In this document: piece after piece, positions 21,133-33,643 of the stretch
Numbering within the stretch: the first letter of the stretch is position 1
How the letters are laid out: each line of letters opens with the position of its first letter
Assembly: GCA_032433595.1 (NCBI GenBank)
Contig: JASWJB010000122.1
Location: forward strand, 48,864-112,863
DNA length: 64,000 bases
From: Conoideocrella luteorostrata
Taxonomy: Eukaryota; Ascomycota; Sordariomycetes; Hypocreales; Clavicipitaceae
Direction of reading: 5' to 3'
Position numbers and translations under genes: made by a program
The notes under the pieces: model-generated
Told to the model about the DNA's origin: nothing
What the model saw: only the letters and a program-made list of their open reading frames with translations
The model's database searches: none

Positions 21133-22718
21133 TCAATCATGCCACGAGATGTACAGCATGATACCCGCTCCCACGGCCACAGCAGAAAACTGCACCAAGG
21201 TCTTGCGAAGCTCCTCTATCTTGTTGGACCCAGTCTCCAGGAGCTCTGGGATCACAGCAACGGTACCGACGTAAAGGAACGTGCCGGCCGTAAAGGGCAG
21301 CAGCATGTCGCCCCATGTCTGTAGTAAGCAGTTATGTTAGCTAGGCCGCCCCTTTTAATCATTCTGTAATCCGCGCCAACATCTCAGAGGAGAAAGGGAC
21401 CAGAGGAGAAGGGGAGTGAGTGAGAGTGAGTGAGACCAAAACCTACCAGACTGGTTCCCCATAGCCCGGCATTTCGGGGCATAAAGGCCTCAGAGTCGGC
21501 ATTCGCACCGCCAAACTCTTGCACCGCGATGCCAATTAGCGTGCCTAGAAAGGCTCCGATAGCGGTGACGAACTGGGACGCCATGGCCGCTCGTTTGGAG
21601 AAGCCAGACTGCACGAGGAGCGCAAAGTCGCCGACTTCGTGGGGGATCTCGTGGAAGAAGACCGCCACAGTCGTAGTGGCGCCAATGGTCGGCGAGGCGT
21701 AGAAACTAGCAGACATGGCGAGACCGTCGGTGATGTTGTGTGTGAAATCGGCACTGCAGGCAGAAAAGGAGTGGGAGGGGTTGTTAGTTAGCAGGTATCA
21801 ACGATGAATATGCTGCCTTGCGTTGGCCAGCAACGCTAGGCGAAGCGCGTGTCATAACTCACATCAGGTTCAGGTAGCCGCCCAGCTTGACACTAGGATT
21901 AATTTCCTTGCGCTCCTCATCCTCTGTCTTCACAGCATCTTTCTTACTCTTAGTCTTCTTTCTCGACTTGGTGTCACCATTCGTGTCCACCCCCGTTGTC
22001 AAAGCCTTGGCACTATCTTCAGGTACACCAGCATGACTATGTCCATGCGAATGATCATGCCCAGCGCCCCCCGTCGCAATCCTCAAGCCCTTGTCCATAG
22101 CCACAAACGTCATAAACCCGACCAGGATGGCCAGGCCCAGTACCAGATTCCGGTTCGGCTCAACCAGCACGAATCTCGCCCGCTCGGACTCATCCTCGCC
22201 CAAGAAGATCTCAGGAAGTAAATGGAACAGGGTATCGCCCAGCAGCCCGCCCACCGCAAATGCAACCATGACACTCAGCGACGACGGATCAATATTGGTA
22301 GGGCACAGAGCGAGAAGGAAGTTCGGCGGGCCGGAAATGTACAGCGTCGCGAGGAGGGCATTCACAGCCGGTGAGCCGGGGAACAGAACAGCGAAGAGGC
22401 GCGTCGTGAAAGACGAAGGTGCCGCTTCGTGGTGCGCATGCTTGGCGGCATTGAGCTGCTGAACGATCGGGCATGTCTTTGATTGCTCTGGGGTTAGTCA
22501 CTGAACAATGTGCCTCTAGGGCCCGGGAACGAAAACCTAGGAGATCATAAGCTTGGCGCTCAAACCGCACATACCTGTAGCTGCTGATCTAATTCTTCCA
22601 GACTCAGCGCCTCGAGGGCATTCGCACTCGTGACATGCTGAGGTGCGCCGAGCACACAAACCGCCAGGACCAGAGCGAGGAGCAACCACACGGCCGCTGT
22701 CATTCGCGTGCGTGCCAT
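21133..22718 (-). CDS. ZIP-family zinc transporter (LIV-1/KE4-like)
   Basis: Four exons, 22718-22575, 22485-21863, 21753-21447 and 21318-21133, give 419 residues. Junctions restore YLNLIADFTHNITDGLA and GTSLTWGDMLLPF. The product has an N-terminal signal/hydrophobic segment, a stretch HDHSHGHSH in a cytosolic-type loop, the TM4 motif HNITDGLA and the LIV-1 TM5 motif HEIPHEVGDFALL, then a C-terminal membrane pair ending ISWHD. ZIP proteins move Zn2+ into the cytosol; KE4/YKE4-type members sit in ER or Golgi membranes, which the signal-like N-terminus and His-rich loop suggest here. The acceptor of exon 2 is the second of two overlapping AG sites (CAGAG), chosen because only it keeps frame. Confidence 0.92.
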
Positions 22719-23904
22719 GCTGTAACTGGAATCCCGATACCGACTTGCTGCATGCAAGACGAGCCAAAGAACAGCAACACTATTCCAACGGGTCTAATAA
22801 CAAATAGAACCAAGGTAAAGAAACGGAAGCGAGTTTTGTTGTAATCGGTCTCCGACATATGTGGGAGTGAGCACGAGAGCTCCCCATTATCTGACTGCCA
22901 AGTCAGCAAGGGATCCAAATTGATAGGTACATATCTGGTTAGCATGCCGGACGTCAAGCTGGCCAGACGCCAGTTTTCAGCTGCCGCTCTGGCGAATCAA
23001 CGTGAGCGGCTCGCCCCTGATCAGCGCTGCCCCCCGGCGGCAAGGCTGGGCGGAGCTCCGCTGGCTTCCGCTGGCTCGGCGCCTGAATTATTCCGTACAT
23101 GAGCATGGCTTCTCTGCCGTGTTTACCCCTGGCTCGGCTTTCAATATTTGTATGAATGTACGATTGCATTTCGGCAGTTCTCATGTGCTGTCTAACTACT
23201 CCGTAGTACTCCGTACAATACGGAATACTATAAAAACATTTCAACTGGCTATGGTAGGCACTGATGCGAAGACCCTTCCTTACAGCTGCCGGATCTATCG
23301 AGATTCTAGGAGCAGGAATACATACGAATTGCTTCACTAGTTAATTATAAGTCAACCCAGGTGCCGGTCCGGCTGTTCAACTTAAATGACGCCACTCGGT
23401 GCTGTATAATTAAACTTAATATTTCCCGATACTGGGCTACTGAGGGTGTGGTAGCGGAATAGAGGTGGTTCACGAGCCGGTCGAAGAGATTGCCCACCCG
23501 CGTACGCCAAGTGCGACAGGTCCAGCCCATGATGCTTTCTATTGTTGTCAAAGAGTTGCTCAACAAGAACGCCATAGACCACCCAGCCAGCATGAGGCAC
23601 ACCCCACCCAGCGATAAAACAATCACTCGCACGGCTAAGATTATCGTCTGCCTGATACATATCAATGTCGTATATTCGTGTTCACGCAAACATCAGCGTC
23701 TATCTCTATTTAAAGGAGTGTGTATCCCATGCCTTTTTTACCCAGTCCCTATTAAACATGCAAAACCTTAACAATTCCAAATGTACAGCTAGGCGGTCTC
23801 ATACAGAATCTTTTCAAGTACGGAGACCGTTATCCTTTCGTTACCAGTAGACGTCGTCATGCTCCATCTTTGATCTAGAAGCTTGTTGGCAGCAACAATT
23901 GCAT
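22719..23904. other. 1.2-kb intergenic region between ZIP and glucanase genes
   Basis: No supported gene. A cluster of palindrome half sites lies at 23198-23228, with CTCCGTAGTACTCCGTAC followed by a diverged inverted copy. The ZIP promoter should lie at the left edge. Confidence 0.5.
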
Positions 23905-25293
23905 TTACAGGGCAGCAGCGGCCATGACAACACCAACAGCAAGGCCGGCAAAACCGCTCATGCGCTTGCCAGCATTGGCTGTAACAGGGGTAGTGGAGGC
24001 GCCGCCGGCGCTGGTGGTGCCAGCTGGAGGAGGAGCAACGGTGACGGAGCCGCCATCGATTGTAGTAGCAATGCCGCCACCAGGAGAAGTGGCCATGGTC
24101 GAAGCGGGAGGCGCGCTAGTCGGCTGGCCACTTTGGCTCTGCTCGATGCTGCTCTGCGACGGAACGGTAGATCCTTGGCTGGTGGGCTGAGCGGATGATC
24201 CAGGCTGAGAAGCAGCGGTGGTAGGCTTTTGGGCCCCGGAGGTGGAAGCAGGAGGGTTCACAGACTCGGTGCCGGAAGCCTCGGAGGAGCTCGCAGCTGC
24301 CTGGCTGCTCTGGCTGCTGCTGCTGCTGCTCCTGCTGGGCTTGTTCTCGTGTCCCTTGCAAGAAAGATCATACAAAGGCTTGGTGGTAAGAGTAGAGCCG
24401 ATGACGCCGAAAGCAGGGCTGGGGATTGTGGGAGCACCATCCTGAAGAGTAAACCACCAGACGTTGGTGTTTCCGAACATGGGGCAACCAACTTCACGCC
24501 AGAAAGTCTGGGCAGCATCAGTTCCGGGAACAGCTTGGTTCTCCTTGGGGCCGCTCACGGGCCATCCGGTCTCAGTGATCCAGATGGGCTTGCCGCCAGA
24601 AGTGCTCTTGGTGTTGTCAATGGCGGCCTGGAAGAGCTTGGCGGCATTCTCGAGACCATTGGGCTTGGTGTTCTCATAGTAAGGATAAGCGTCCATTCCG
24701 ATCCAGTCAATAGCGTCAATGACAGGCTTGTTGGTCACATTGACGTAGGCAGTCCAAGTGTCGACGTGGCCGATGGGAGCCTTCTCCAAGCAGGTACCCT
24801 TGATTGTATTGCGGACTTCTTTTATATAGTTGACGAGAACCTCAGGAGCAGCACCAGGGTCGGGTGAAGCAGCCTGACCGATGGGGGAGATGCGGTACAA
24901 GTCTTCGCTGCCAACGGAAATGCCGGCAATGAGACCATCCAGCTGGTCGCAGTACTGGTCTGCGGTGGACTTCAGAGCGGCAAGCTCGTTGTTGAATGCA
25001 GCCTGGCCAGCTGAAGCCCAGAGGCCGAGAAGCAAGCTGGTCTTGGTCTTGATAGCGGCGGGGATGGCAGAGATGGGCTGGTTGGGAGTACCGCCCTGGA
25101 TCATGGTGTACAGGCGTCCACTGGTGAAGCCACCATTGGTACCCTCAAGACCAGCAGCCGCCTTGAACTCGGCCTCGTAGTCTGACTGGACCTTGGCGCG
25201 GCCATCGGTGAATTTGTCACCGTAGTTGAAGCCTTGGAAAGCGGCACTGGCGCCCGTAATGGCCGTGGCCAAGGAAAGCAGACGAGAAGTCAT
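23905..25293 (-). CDS. GPI-anchored GH17 glucan endo-1,3-beta-glucosidase
   Basis: A single exon of 462 residues. A signal peptide (about residues 1-18, ending GASA) leads to a glycoside hydrolase family 17 domain starting FQGFNYGDKF. The likely acid/base is Glu130 in SVGSED and the nucleophile Glu241 in WITETGWP. After about residue 315 the chain becomes a Ser/Thr/Pro/Gln-rich stalk, rich in O-glycosylation sites, and ends in a small-residue omega region (TANAGK) followed by a hydrophobic tail, a clear GPI-attachment signal. Such enzymes cleave or remodel beta-1,3-glucan in the fungal wall. A CTG-type triplet repeat at about 24310-24335 encodes part of the Ser run of the stalk. Placement: outer plasma membrane or cell wall. 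Confidence 0.95.
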   Translation of the reverse strand: MTSRLLSLATAITGASAAFQGFNYGDKFTDGRAKVQSDYEAEFKAAAGLEGTNGGFTSGRLYTMIQGGTPNQPISAIPAAIKTKTSLLLGLWASAGQAAFNNELAALKSTADQYCDQLDGLIAGISVGSEDLYRISPIGQAASPDPGAAPEVLVNYIKEVRNTIKGTCLEKAPIGHVDTWTAYVNVTNKPVIDAIDWIGMDAYPYYENTKPNGLENAAKLFQAAIDNTKSTSGGKPIWITETGWPVSGPKENQAVPGTDAAQTFWREVGCPMFGNTNVWWFTLQDGAPTIPSPAFGVIGSTLTTKPLYDLSCKGHENKPSRSSSSSSQSSQAAASSSEASGTESVNPPASTSGAQKPTTAASQPGSSAQPTSQGSTVPSQSSIEQSQSGQPTSAPPASTMATSPGGGIATTIDGGSVTVAPPPAGTTSAGGASTTPVTANAGKRMSGFAGLAVGVVMAAAAL

Positions 25294-27981
25294 CGTCGAT
25301 ATTAGTTAGATGTGAGATATACAAGTCGATACGAGTACAGGTGCAGATAAATAACGAAGGTCGGTTAAATGATTTACTTTTATGATACACTCCCAAACGA
25401 AGGATGGGATAATGAAGTTATGGCGGGTATGTAGGGGAAAGGAAGAAGGAGGATCGAGAGAAGAGGAATACGACAGGTATGTATGCACGGATCCTGGACG
25501 AGTAATGAAGAAAAGAAACTTCGTAATCGATGCCAATCGAGCCCATCCGCGGCGAGCAAGGCATGGGGGCTTTTGGGTGTCCCGCCCCCGATTCTTGTCA
25601 ATGGTCTAACTCGATTCCACCACCAGATTTCCCGCGAATCCAAGAGAAACACTAACTAATCTGTACCCCTGGCAGCCCGTTAGTGGCCAAACGGCGGTGT
25701 TGTAGGTGCCTTGGCTTGGGTGCCATTGCATGTTTTGTGAAGGGCCGAAGGCCAGAGAAGGCCGTGACTGGTTGGCTGTCGATGGATTGTGGATGGACTG
25801 TGGATTCCCACAGAGGCAGGATCGCAGCGTAGAGGCGAATAGTGGGGATGGGATGAGTATTTACTGTCAGGTAGGTGCTTGTTTTGATGATGAAAGAGCA
25901 AACTACTCCGTACGGAGTACAGAAAGTGAGACTTGCACTCGGCAGGAAGAGACATGGTAGCAAACATGCGAGACGGCCGGCCGCTCGGGCACACAATAAT
26001 TTAGCTACAGTGCATCAAGACAGAAAGACATGAGAGCAAGGTCGGCTATCCGAACGAAGCCAGACTTATTAGACTGCAACCATGAACCCCAACTTGGGCC
26101 ATGAAATATGCCTACTTGTACGGAGCACATGTTGTGACACTCACTGCTGCGTGCGGAGTACAGCACAATATCCTGGATTCCGGACGAGCAGCTCAGATGT
26201 ATCCAAGACCCACGTTTCCCATCTTTGCCCCTTTTTTTTTGTCTGGCGACTTTCAGTGACCCTGAAAACCGGCTGGAACTGCACCAAGTGCCATGTAGCA
26301 ATTTGTACGGAGTAAGAGCTAAGGAGTATCGCGTAATATAGGCAGCGGATAAAGTACCGCTCAATCCCTATGTTGTTCACTTGCCTGAGATCCCCAAAGA
26401 TACATACATTTAAGCTGCGGCTCCGGAATCTAGGAGGTATATACGGAGTGCATACGGCCGGAGGGTTCGCATCCCCCCCAACCAGAACCCCGGCGAAACA
26501 AGCTGAAGGATAGATCGCCTGGTTCCCGTCTTACGAGGCAGCAGAGCAGAATACGAAGACGCCAGCGCAGACCTGACGTCACGGGTGGGTGTTGGTGGGT
26601 GTTGGCGACCCACCATAGCCATCATTCTTTCTTCGCTGGTTCACTCGGCGACAGCATTCTTGACCAACCCAAAATGACTTATTTCAGAGCCATAATAGAA
26701 GCGAATTTCATCAACGGTATTTTGTAGACAGGTCGTTGAATACGGCCCCAAAAAAAAGGGGGGGAAGTCAGTTGCAGCGTGGTGCCGAAAGACTTGATGA
26801 AAACTCTGCAAGGAAAAGAAAAAGCATGCAGCCACTCGGCAAGGAACGTATGCAGGAGTGAAAACTTTGTCACCCTCCCTCCCAGGCACACGCGTCATGC
26901 AGGTCCTCGCTGGCGCTGACTGGTGAGCGGTAACGGTGGTGGCTTTCATCACCGCCACTGTGGATGCAAGTTCGAGGAACTATGCACGGAGTGCTCGGCG
27001 TCTCGCTCGCTGCGTCGCTGCGCCGTGTAGCGCAGGCTGTTGTGCAACATGCAAGTCTTCCGAGATGATTAGCCAATTGATCTTGGTCGTCTGTTGGTGT
27101 CTCACGTATGCCACACGTGAGAGAGATCCTGCTTGGCATGGTGCTGTTCCTGCCACAGTGGACGAACTGCCTATCTACCTACTCCGTACAGTCTGTGTGC
27201 ATAAATTTCCAACCCCCCTGAGGTCAGTTGCGGTACTCGAGCTAGGTTGGAATTATTGCACCCCCACTGTAGATACCATAATGCTTTTCGTGCCTGACTG
27301 TGAGAGTAACTGCAGATTTCCACCATGAGACGCACGTAGTTTATCTTCCGCCTTGATTTGAACAAAGTATTATCCGTGCCGTCGTGAAGCCTTTTACATT
27401 AAACAAACCAGCCATCGAATTAAAACGTCCCATTGATAAGATGCTGTAGGGTAGTCAATACAAGCAGTATACACAAACTTAACTTAGAATTAATGCAACG
27501 CGATAGATATAAAGCGCGTAGCATGTAGGATAGTGGTAGTGTTTAAATTCGGAACATTTACACACCATGGTCTCTTTCGATGTTGGTTTGAGGTGAGTAC
27601 TCAAAAATAGCATCTGAGAATGCATAGCACAACTTGATGTCGCATACTGTGTATAGTACCAATGTCGTAGGTGGAGGCAAGAGCTGCTGGTGTTATCGTT
27701 CAATGATTTCAACGGTTTGTACCGACACATTCGCCGAATCAGCCACCAATCCATACAGAATAGGAGCACTGCATGCAAGGCAAGGTCGGAAAGCACCTTT
27801 GCTATCTAGGAGATCATATCAACCCAGGGCAACTCAGCCAGCATTGATACAGCGGTGGCGCAAATTTTATGTGCGCGGCATTTACATCAACATCATAATT
27901 GGTTAGTTACATAGGGATACGTATACCCAGACTATAGTTACAATGCTCATCACTCGTTCATTATACATCAACACACTCGAT
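25294..27981. other. 2.7-kb intergenic region
   Basis: No supported gene. It holds the second perfect palindrome TACTCCGTACGGAGTA at 25904-25919 and half sites near 26118, 26307, 26441 and 27183. A short direct repeat GGTGGGTGTTGGTGGGTGTTGG lies at about 26585-26606. The left edge should carry the glucanase promoter. Confidence 0.5.
25904..25919. repeat. perfect 16-bp palindrome of the dispersed family
   Basis: TACTCCGTACGGAGTA, identical to 3481-3496, in non-coding DNA about 600 bp upstream of the glucanase start. Confidence 0.9.
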
Positions 27982-30900
27982 TTATACGAAACCTCTGATT
28001 CCGCGTAACCCAGAAGACTTCTTCTCCTTCTTAGGTTTGCTCGACCCAGTGCTTCCATCATCCTTCCCCTTGTCGCGGGACTCTCTGCGCAGCCTCTGGA
28101 AACCACCTGGACCGTTGTTAGTTTCATCTCGATTACATTGCGTGTGGTGAAGCTTACTGAAATGCCGCTGATCCGGTGAGATGGGAACTGGTGCGGACCC
28201 AGATCCCTCGGCCTGTTTGTGGCTGCCGACTTGAGTGAGAGTAGCGCCGGTGGTAGAGCCCCCTGAATGAGAGCCGACGGGGGAGGCCGTATTGTGGGCA
28301 GCCGCTTCTGCGTTAGATAATGTCCGGTGCGTTTTCGACTTGACTACCACTGGGCTCGTAGATAACGACAGATAGTCGGCATCTGATACATGCTCCTGTT
28401 GCTGCTGCTGCTGCTGCTGCTGAGACGGAGGAGACTTGAGTGACCGCCGGTCTTGCACCTGTTCCGATTGCATGTCTAGTAATGAGGATTGTAATGCTGT
28501 GTATTTGCGTAGCAGTAGTGAATACTGCTGCTGCAGCTCGGCCTGCTTGGCCCGACTTGCCGCCAAGGCATGTTCAACAGCAATGTTCGAATTTGCGCCC
28601 GGGCGCTCACGAACCTCCTGCGCTTCTCTCAGCTGCACCTGAAGAGCGTCAATTTGCCTCTGAAACAAATTCTTTGTCTGCTGGATCTCCTTTTCCATTG
28701 CCATCAGTTTCATCTTCAGCTTCTCGGTTTGACTCTCGGCTTCCGCAGCTGCGTTGATTGCGGTCTGCCTCTCGAGCTCTTTAGCCTGGTGATCTCTCTC
28801 AGAGAGCGTGAGCCTTTCTACCTCTGTCTTGAGCGACTCAACCTGGGTACCATCGATCTCGAGGGACTGCATGTTCTGTCGGAAATCGAGTTCCTTGACT
28901 TCGGCAGAGCACAGCAATTTCCGCAATTTGTCGCACTCCAGCTTCGATTCTGCTAGCTCCTTTTGTAGTGCTTCTAAATCCGCATGCGTCCTTTTTGATT
29001 CGTCTCGTAACGCCTTCATCTTTATTGTGAAGTCAGCTTCCAGCTTCTTGGCCCTGGTACGACTCATTTCAGACTCTTTCTTGGCCTGCTTCTCGGATTT
29101 TTTAGCATCTTCGAATCGGCTCTTGAGGTTCCGGTTCATCAAAATAAGGTTTTGTGTTTCTGCTTCAGTGGCTGCCTCCGACATCTGCTTGCGTCGAAGG
29201 TCGCCGATGTGCGCCATGTGTTGCTGCTTGAGGTATCGTTCAAAACTCAAGTCGTTTTGTAACAGTAGGATCTGTTTTTGTAGATGGGACACTTGTGTAG
29301 ACATCTCAGACGTTGAGAATGGGGAGTAAGATGTATGAGGAGGCGGCAGCACTGCAGAAGATGAGCCGCCCAGAGCCGCCTTCTCGGCAATGGAGTCCTG
29401 ATGGCTCAGGGCAAGAGAGGGGACACTATCATTGGCTAGCGACTGGTGCAGCCCAGATTTGATGGCTTTGTTGGACTGGATGAGATCCTGAAGCTGTGGA
29501 TGTGATGGCGATAACGTCAGGGTCGGACTATCTCTGCCAGGCACTCGAGATCTGCCATCGCCAGTAGAGTCCCGCTGCGAGGGTGCGCTGGACTGAGAGC
29601 TGCGACGCATCATTGTCGCTGGCGTGTGATTGCTCGATGTCGAGTCTGATGCTGTTATGTGAGAACTGCGCCAGCTGTCTCGCATACCACCAGAGCCACT
29701 TAACAATGCAGAATCGGCCTTAGAGTCATCAACCATGACATTGTCTACATTTGCAACAGTATTGGTACCATCGGGCCCCGGGGCTGCGACGCTGAGATCG
29801 ACAAAGTTGTACAAGTCCGTCTCAAGGCAGAGACCCATACACTCAGCAACCACTTCAGCCGCCTCGCTCTTGATCCAACGGCCAAAGTCGTTTTTTTCTG
29901 AGTCAATGGTAAGAGAATAAAAGTTTGGATGAAGTAGGTGATTCCGTCGAAACGTTTCGGACCGGTACCTCATTTCAGTAGGCTGAACTTCGAGCTCATC
30001 AGCATATGCAGCGTTTGCGTGGCGCATGTACCTCTGCGGCTTGCGAATATAGTCCATAAAATTGATGGGGTACAGGCCATATAGGATGGTGTAGTAGTTG
30101 GGCAAGTGGGCGATGACTTGGTCATCAACTTCTGGGTCAAACGCAGCCACTTCCCATCGAGAAGCAGTCTCGGCCCCCCCGCTATCAGTATCGGGGGCCT
30201 CAGTTGGCCTTGAACGCTCTCTATCCCAAAACAGCAAGCGGCCGTAAATGCTGAACAGTGCTGGTAGATGTGGTACTAACGAACTAGGCATGTGCGGAAG
30301 CAGCATGATAAGTGTCGTCAAAGCAGCCGATACGACCGTCGTCGAAGTATCTTGCTGTAGACAGGTCAAGAGGTTGCTAAACAATGACGTATGTAGGACT
30401 TGATGTAGGTGTGGCGGTTGGCCTTGGATAAAGTCGCAAAGGAATCTCAATGCCGATTTGCGGTTTGTCTTTCGCATAAAATGACCATCCATCGCGGCAA
30501 ACAAGTCTTTAGGTCGCTTTTTTCCAAAATTACACAAAGAAAGTCGAAGCAATCTCTCGTTATATCCTGAGGATGTGTTTCCTTCAAGGAGAGCCGGGTA
30601 GAATCGGTTCAACCAGAGTTCAAACAGTCGATGTATGACGCGACTGGCAGCAGAGTCGGCGGCAAATGTGACCTGGAACTCGTCGATAAGTGTTACCAGG
30701 TCCATGAGGGCAGCTACTGTCTCATCGACGACATATTTATCTATGTCATCCCTGTCCAGAATGCCCTTGCAGGCATCGAACCAAGGCAATATCCTTTCTG
30801 GAGTCTGCAGTACAGGTAACAGTCGTCGAAGTATGGCAATCCACGGACCAGCAGCCTGGTCATTGCCCTTGACTCTTTTGTCGAATATGGAGGACAGGTT

Positions 30901-31135
30901 TTCTTGGAGTTGATCAGCGGCAGCGTCGGTATACTCTTCGCGGCGCTGCAAAAATGCAGCAATTGTGTCGAGGAGGGCATCTGGCAGCGGAAGGGACGGA
31001 TCGCCGATGAACGTATTGATGGCTTTGGTGAATTCCTTGAGCGAGCTACAGCAACGCAACTGTTAGTCTTGTAACGAGCAAGAGGCGACAGGGGTGCTTC
31101 GTCTCCGTCATCCTGACGTACGTTGACGAGGCCAT
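27982..31135 (-). CDS. TSC1: hamartin, TSC1 subunit of the tuberous sclerosis complex
   Basis: Three exons, 31135-31122 (only 14 nt), 31045-28158 and 28106-27982, give 1008 residues. The start exon yields MASST followed by SLKEFTKAINTFIG. The N-terminal half is the helical hamartin domain (for example LLDTIAAFLQRREE, and LLRLSLCNFGKKRPKDLF), followed by a Ser-rich linker (about 430-560) and a long coiled coil from about residue 580 to 810 with heptad-like Leu/Lys/Glu content. A Q9 run is encoded by CTG units on the plus strand near 28395-28420. The last intron (51 bp, GTAAGC, CTAAC, CAG) keeps frame and lacks a stop. With TSC2, hamartin forms the GAP complex that inhibits Rheb and TORC1. The tail is basic (KPKKEKKSSG). 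Confidence 0.88.
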
Positions 31136-33643
31136 CGTGGAGGCTATCGTGCCGGCCACATAGAGTCCGGGGTGATGTTAGCTGGCTTGCCTCCCTTCCT
31201 GCCGGTCGAGATACTGTCAAGTTTGCGTTTCAAGTTTTTGCAGCCGCGGCCGCAGCCCGCACCTGAAGGATGCACGGCTCAAAGCTTGTTGACAGGACTA
31301 TCAGCCGATTAGGGACTAACTATGGACGATGGACCTGGTTAGTGGTGCGGTTTGGATGTGCAACACAGCATGAGCATAGCACGAGTGCGGTCGAGCATTG
31401 TGTGGCCTGGGTGTCCGGGTGTGTACGACGACGCACTCACCGCAGCTGTTGCATACTAGGCTAGTCAATGCCTGCCCATTTGCTGGGCAGCTGGGCCAGG
31501 CAAGCTGCCCGTCGAAATTTGAGGTGGGGCGACTGAGTGGAGACCTGCTTCTCATCTGAGCTCTTATGGTAGTTACTCCGTATGCAGATGCGGAACATGC
31601 TGTACAGAGTACTTACTACAGCCCCAATATTGGCGGTGCGGGAACAGAAACAGCATGCGAGCTGTTGAGAAGTAGAGGTTGGCGAGTATGTAACTGAAGA
31701 GAAGACGTCTCGAGCATGACCGGCCGGCGAAACGACTGCTGGAATTTGTCGACGGATTCAGGCGCTTTTGCACAGCGAGATGCAATACTGAGAGTCGGTG
31801 CAACAGATTTAAGCGATGGTACTCCATTCTACGCAAAATTCATTGATATTTCATTCCTACAATCTCACCAGGAACGTAGTCTACAATAACCTACCAATTT
31901 AGAAGCTTGATAGTAAACATTATGGAATCAGCCAATAGCCAACAGCCGACAAAGAGTCTTACAGCTCGAAAACCTCAAAAGCCTCACTCTGGCCGAGTCT
32001 CCACCTCAGTAGAGCTTTGGCACCTGGGCAGAGCTGGAGGACACATCCACCATCAATTGATCGAGGGCCCCTCTTTCGCCCCTAAAACCCCGCAAATCGA
32101 AAGACGCAAGACCCGGTGGCCGGACCCCACGACCTAACCTGCCATTAATTGGACATGGTCAAGGGTCTACGAGGCAGCAGCAATGGAAGTTCCTTGACTG
32201 ATGGGTCCGTGGAGTTCTGTGACGAGGTGGAATGATTGAAGGATGATGGATCCGGAGCTCGATAGTCGACGGTAACCGAGTGGCCTCACTCTGGCCCGTT
32301 TCCAGGCCTTGAGCTCCGCGAAGAGACCAGACGGCGCGGCATTAGATCGAATGAGGCGAGAGTGTAGGTGAGCGGCAAGTATGAAAACTCAAAAGCACTT
32401 GACTGTAACGGCAAGATGACGATTGCGTCGCAGCCAGCATCAAGCCACCCTTAGCGCTCCTTCTTTGTGACTTATTTCCCCTGGTCGACTGGTCTCAATT
32501 GAATGACTAGACGCTTCAAGATGGATTTGCCATTAAATTAAAGCAGGTTCAAGCAACGCCAAGGGCTAGTTCGGGGGCTAGGTAGGCCGTAACGATGACC
32601 ATTTGTGAATAAAAAACCATACCAGACACTGACAGCACCTGTCAATTTACTTTATGATTTGGGCTCATCCCCTCCCTTCTCTTTGAGGTGACTTGGCCTG
32701 ATTTAGCTTCACCACTTGACACGAAACATGGAAAGTGCCCTGAATGGACCTTCGTCAGTAATTGGGTTAACTACGCAGTTTGGCAGTCGACGCAACATCT
32801 GTTTGCTCTGCCCCTCACTAGTGATGTTTCGACCCTCTTCGCTCGTCCCACTGTCCCGCTGAAAGACGAAGGCGGCGTGCTCGTCATCGCGTGAGCACCA
32901 AGACATGATGCGCACGCTTACATTGCCTTGTACTCTGTACTCTGCACCACTCATCAGGATGTAACGCCACTTCACAAACAACCTTGGCGGCTGCTTCTCT
33001 ACCAACCGCCCTTAAGCCCCCGCCCACTTTCTCGTTAGTCCATTTGACTTTAGTTTGAAAGCTAGCTGGCCCAATTGCTGCTCTTCTGCCGTTGCCGGGT
33101 GCCAGCTGTAAGCTCCAGCTTGGGGACCAGCCCCGGATGCATTAGATCATAGGACCATTCGACCACTGAGCCATGGAGCCATTGAGCCATTGGCTTTGCA
33201 CTGGACCCCTCCTTGATCGTCCGCCCGTCTCCCTTCCCCGCGTTTGGGTCCAAGTATACCGAGCAGGGGCACGGTACGTACATGCGTACACTGGTATGCC
33301 ACCTTGGCCTGGACTCGAGTACCGCGACTGACACATATATACTTCTCCTTCTCCTCACCCCTCTTCTGCTTCTCGTTTTCTTCTCCGTTATCCAATCTCC
33401 CATCACCGTCCATTTTCTCCTGATCCATTGGTCCATCGACCCATCATCGGCTTCACTTAAGTTCTCTTCTGGCCAGTTTCGACTCGCAGCCAGTTTACCC
33501 CCATCAAGTTCAATTTATAAAGCTACTTCCTGCTTCACCACTCTCACCATACCACAAGAGTGATTACCATAGTCGTCGTGACTCATTGTCGACACAAAAC
33601 CAATTCCCCCAAATTTAAACCCCAAGCCCCAATAGCTGGCAAG
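31136..33643. other. 2.5-kb intergenic region between divergent genes
   Basis: This lies between the start codons of TSC1 and the DJ-1-like gene. No supported gene. One palindrome half site occurs near 31576. GAGCCAT/GACCAT words repeat around 33160-33195. Pyrimidine-rich DNA at 33340-33420 probably belongs to the DJ-1-like gene's promoter and leader. Confidence 0.5.
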
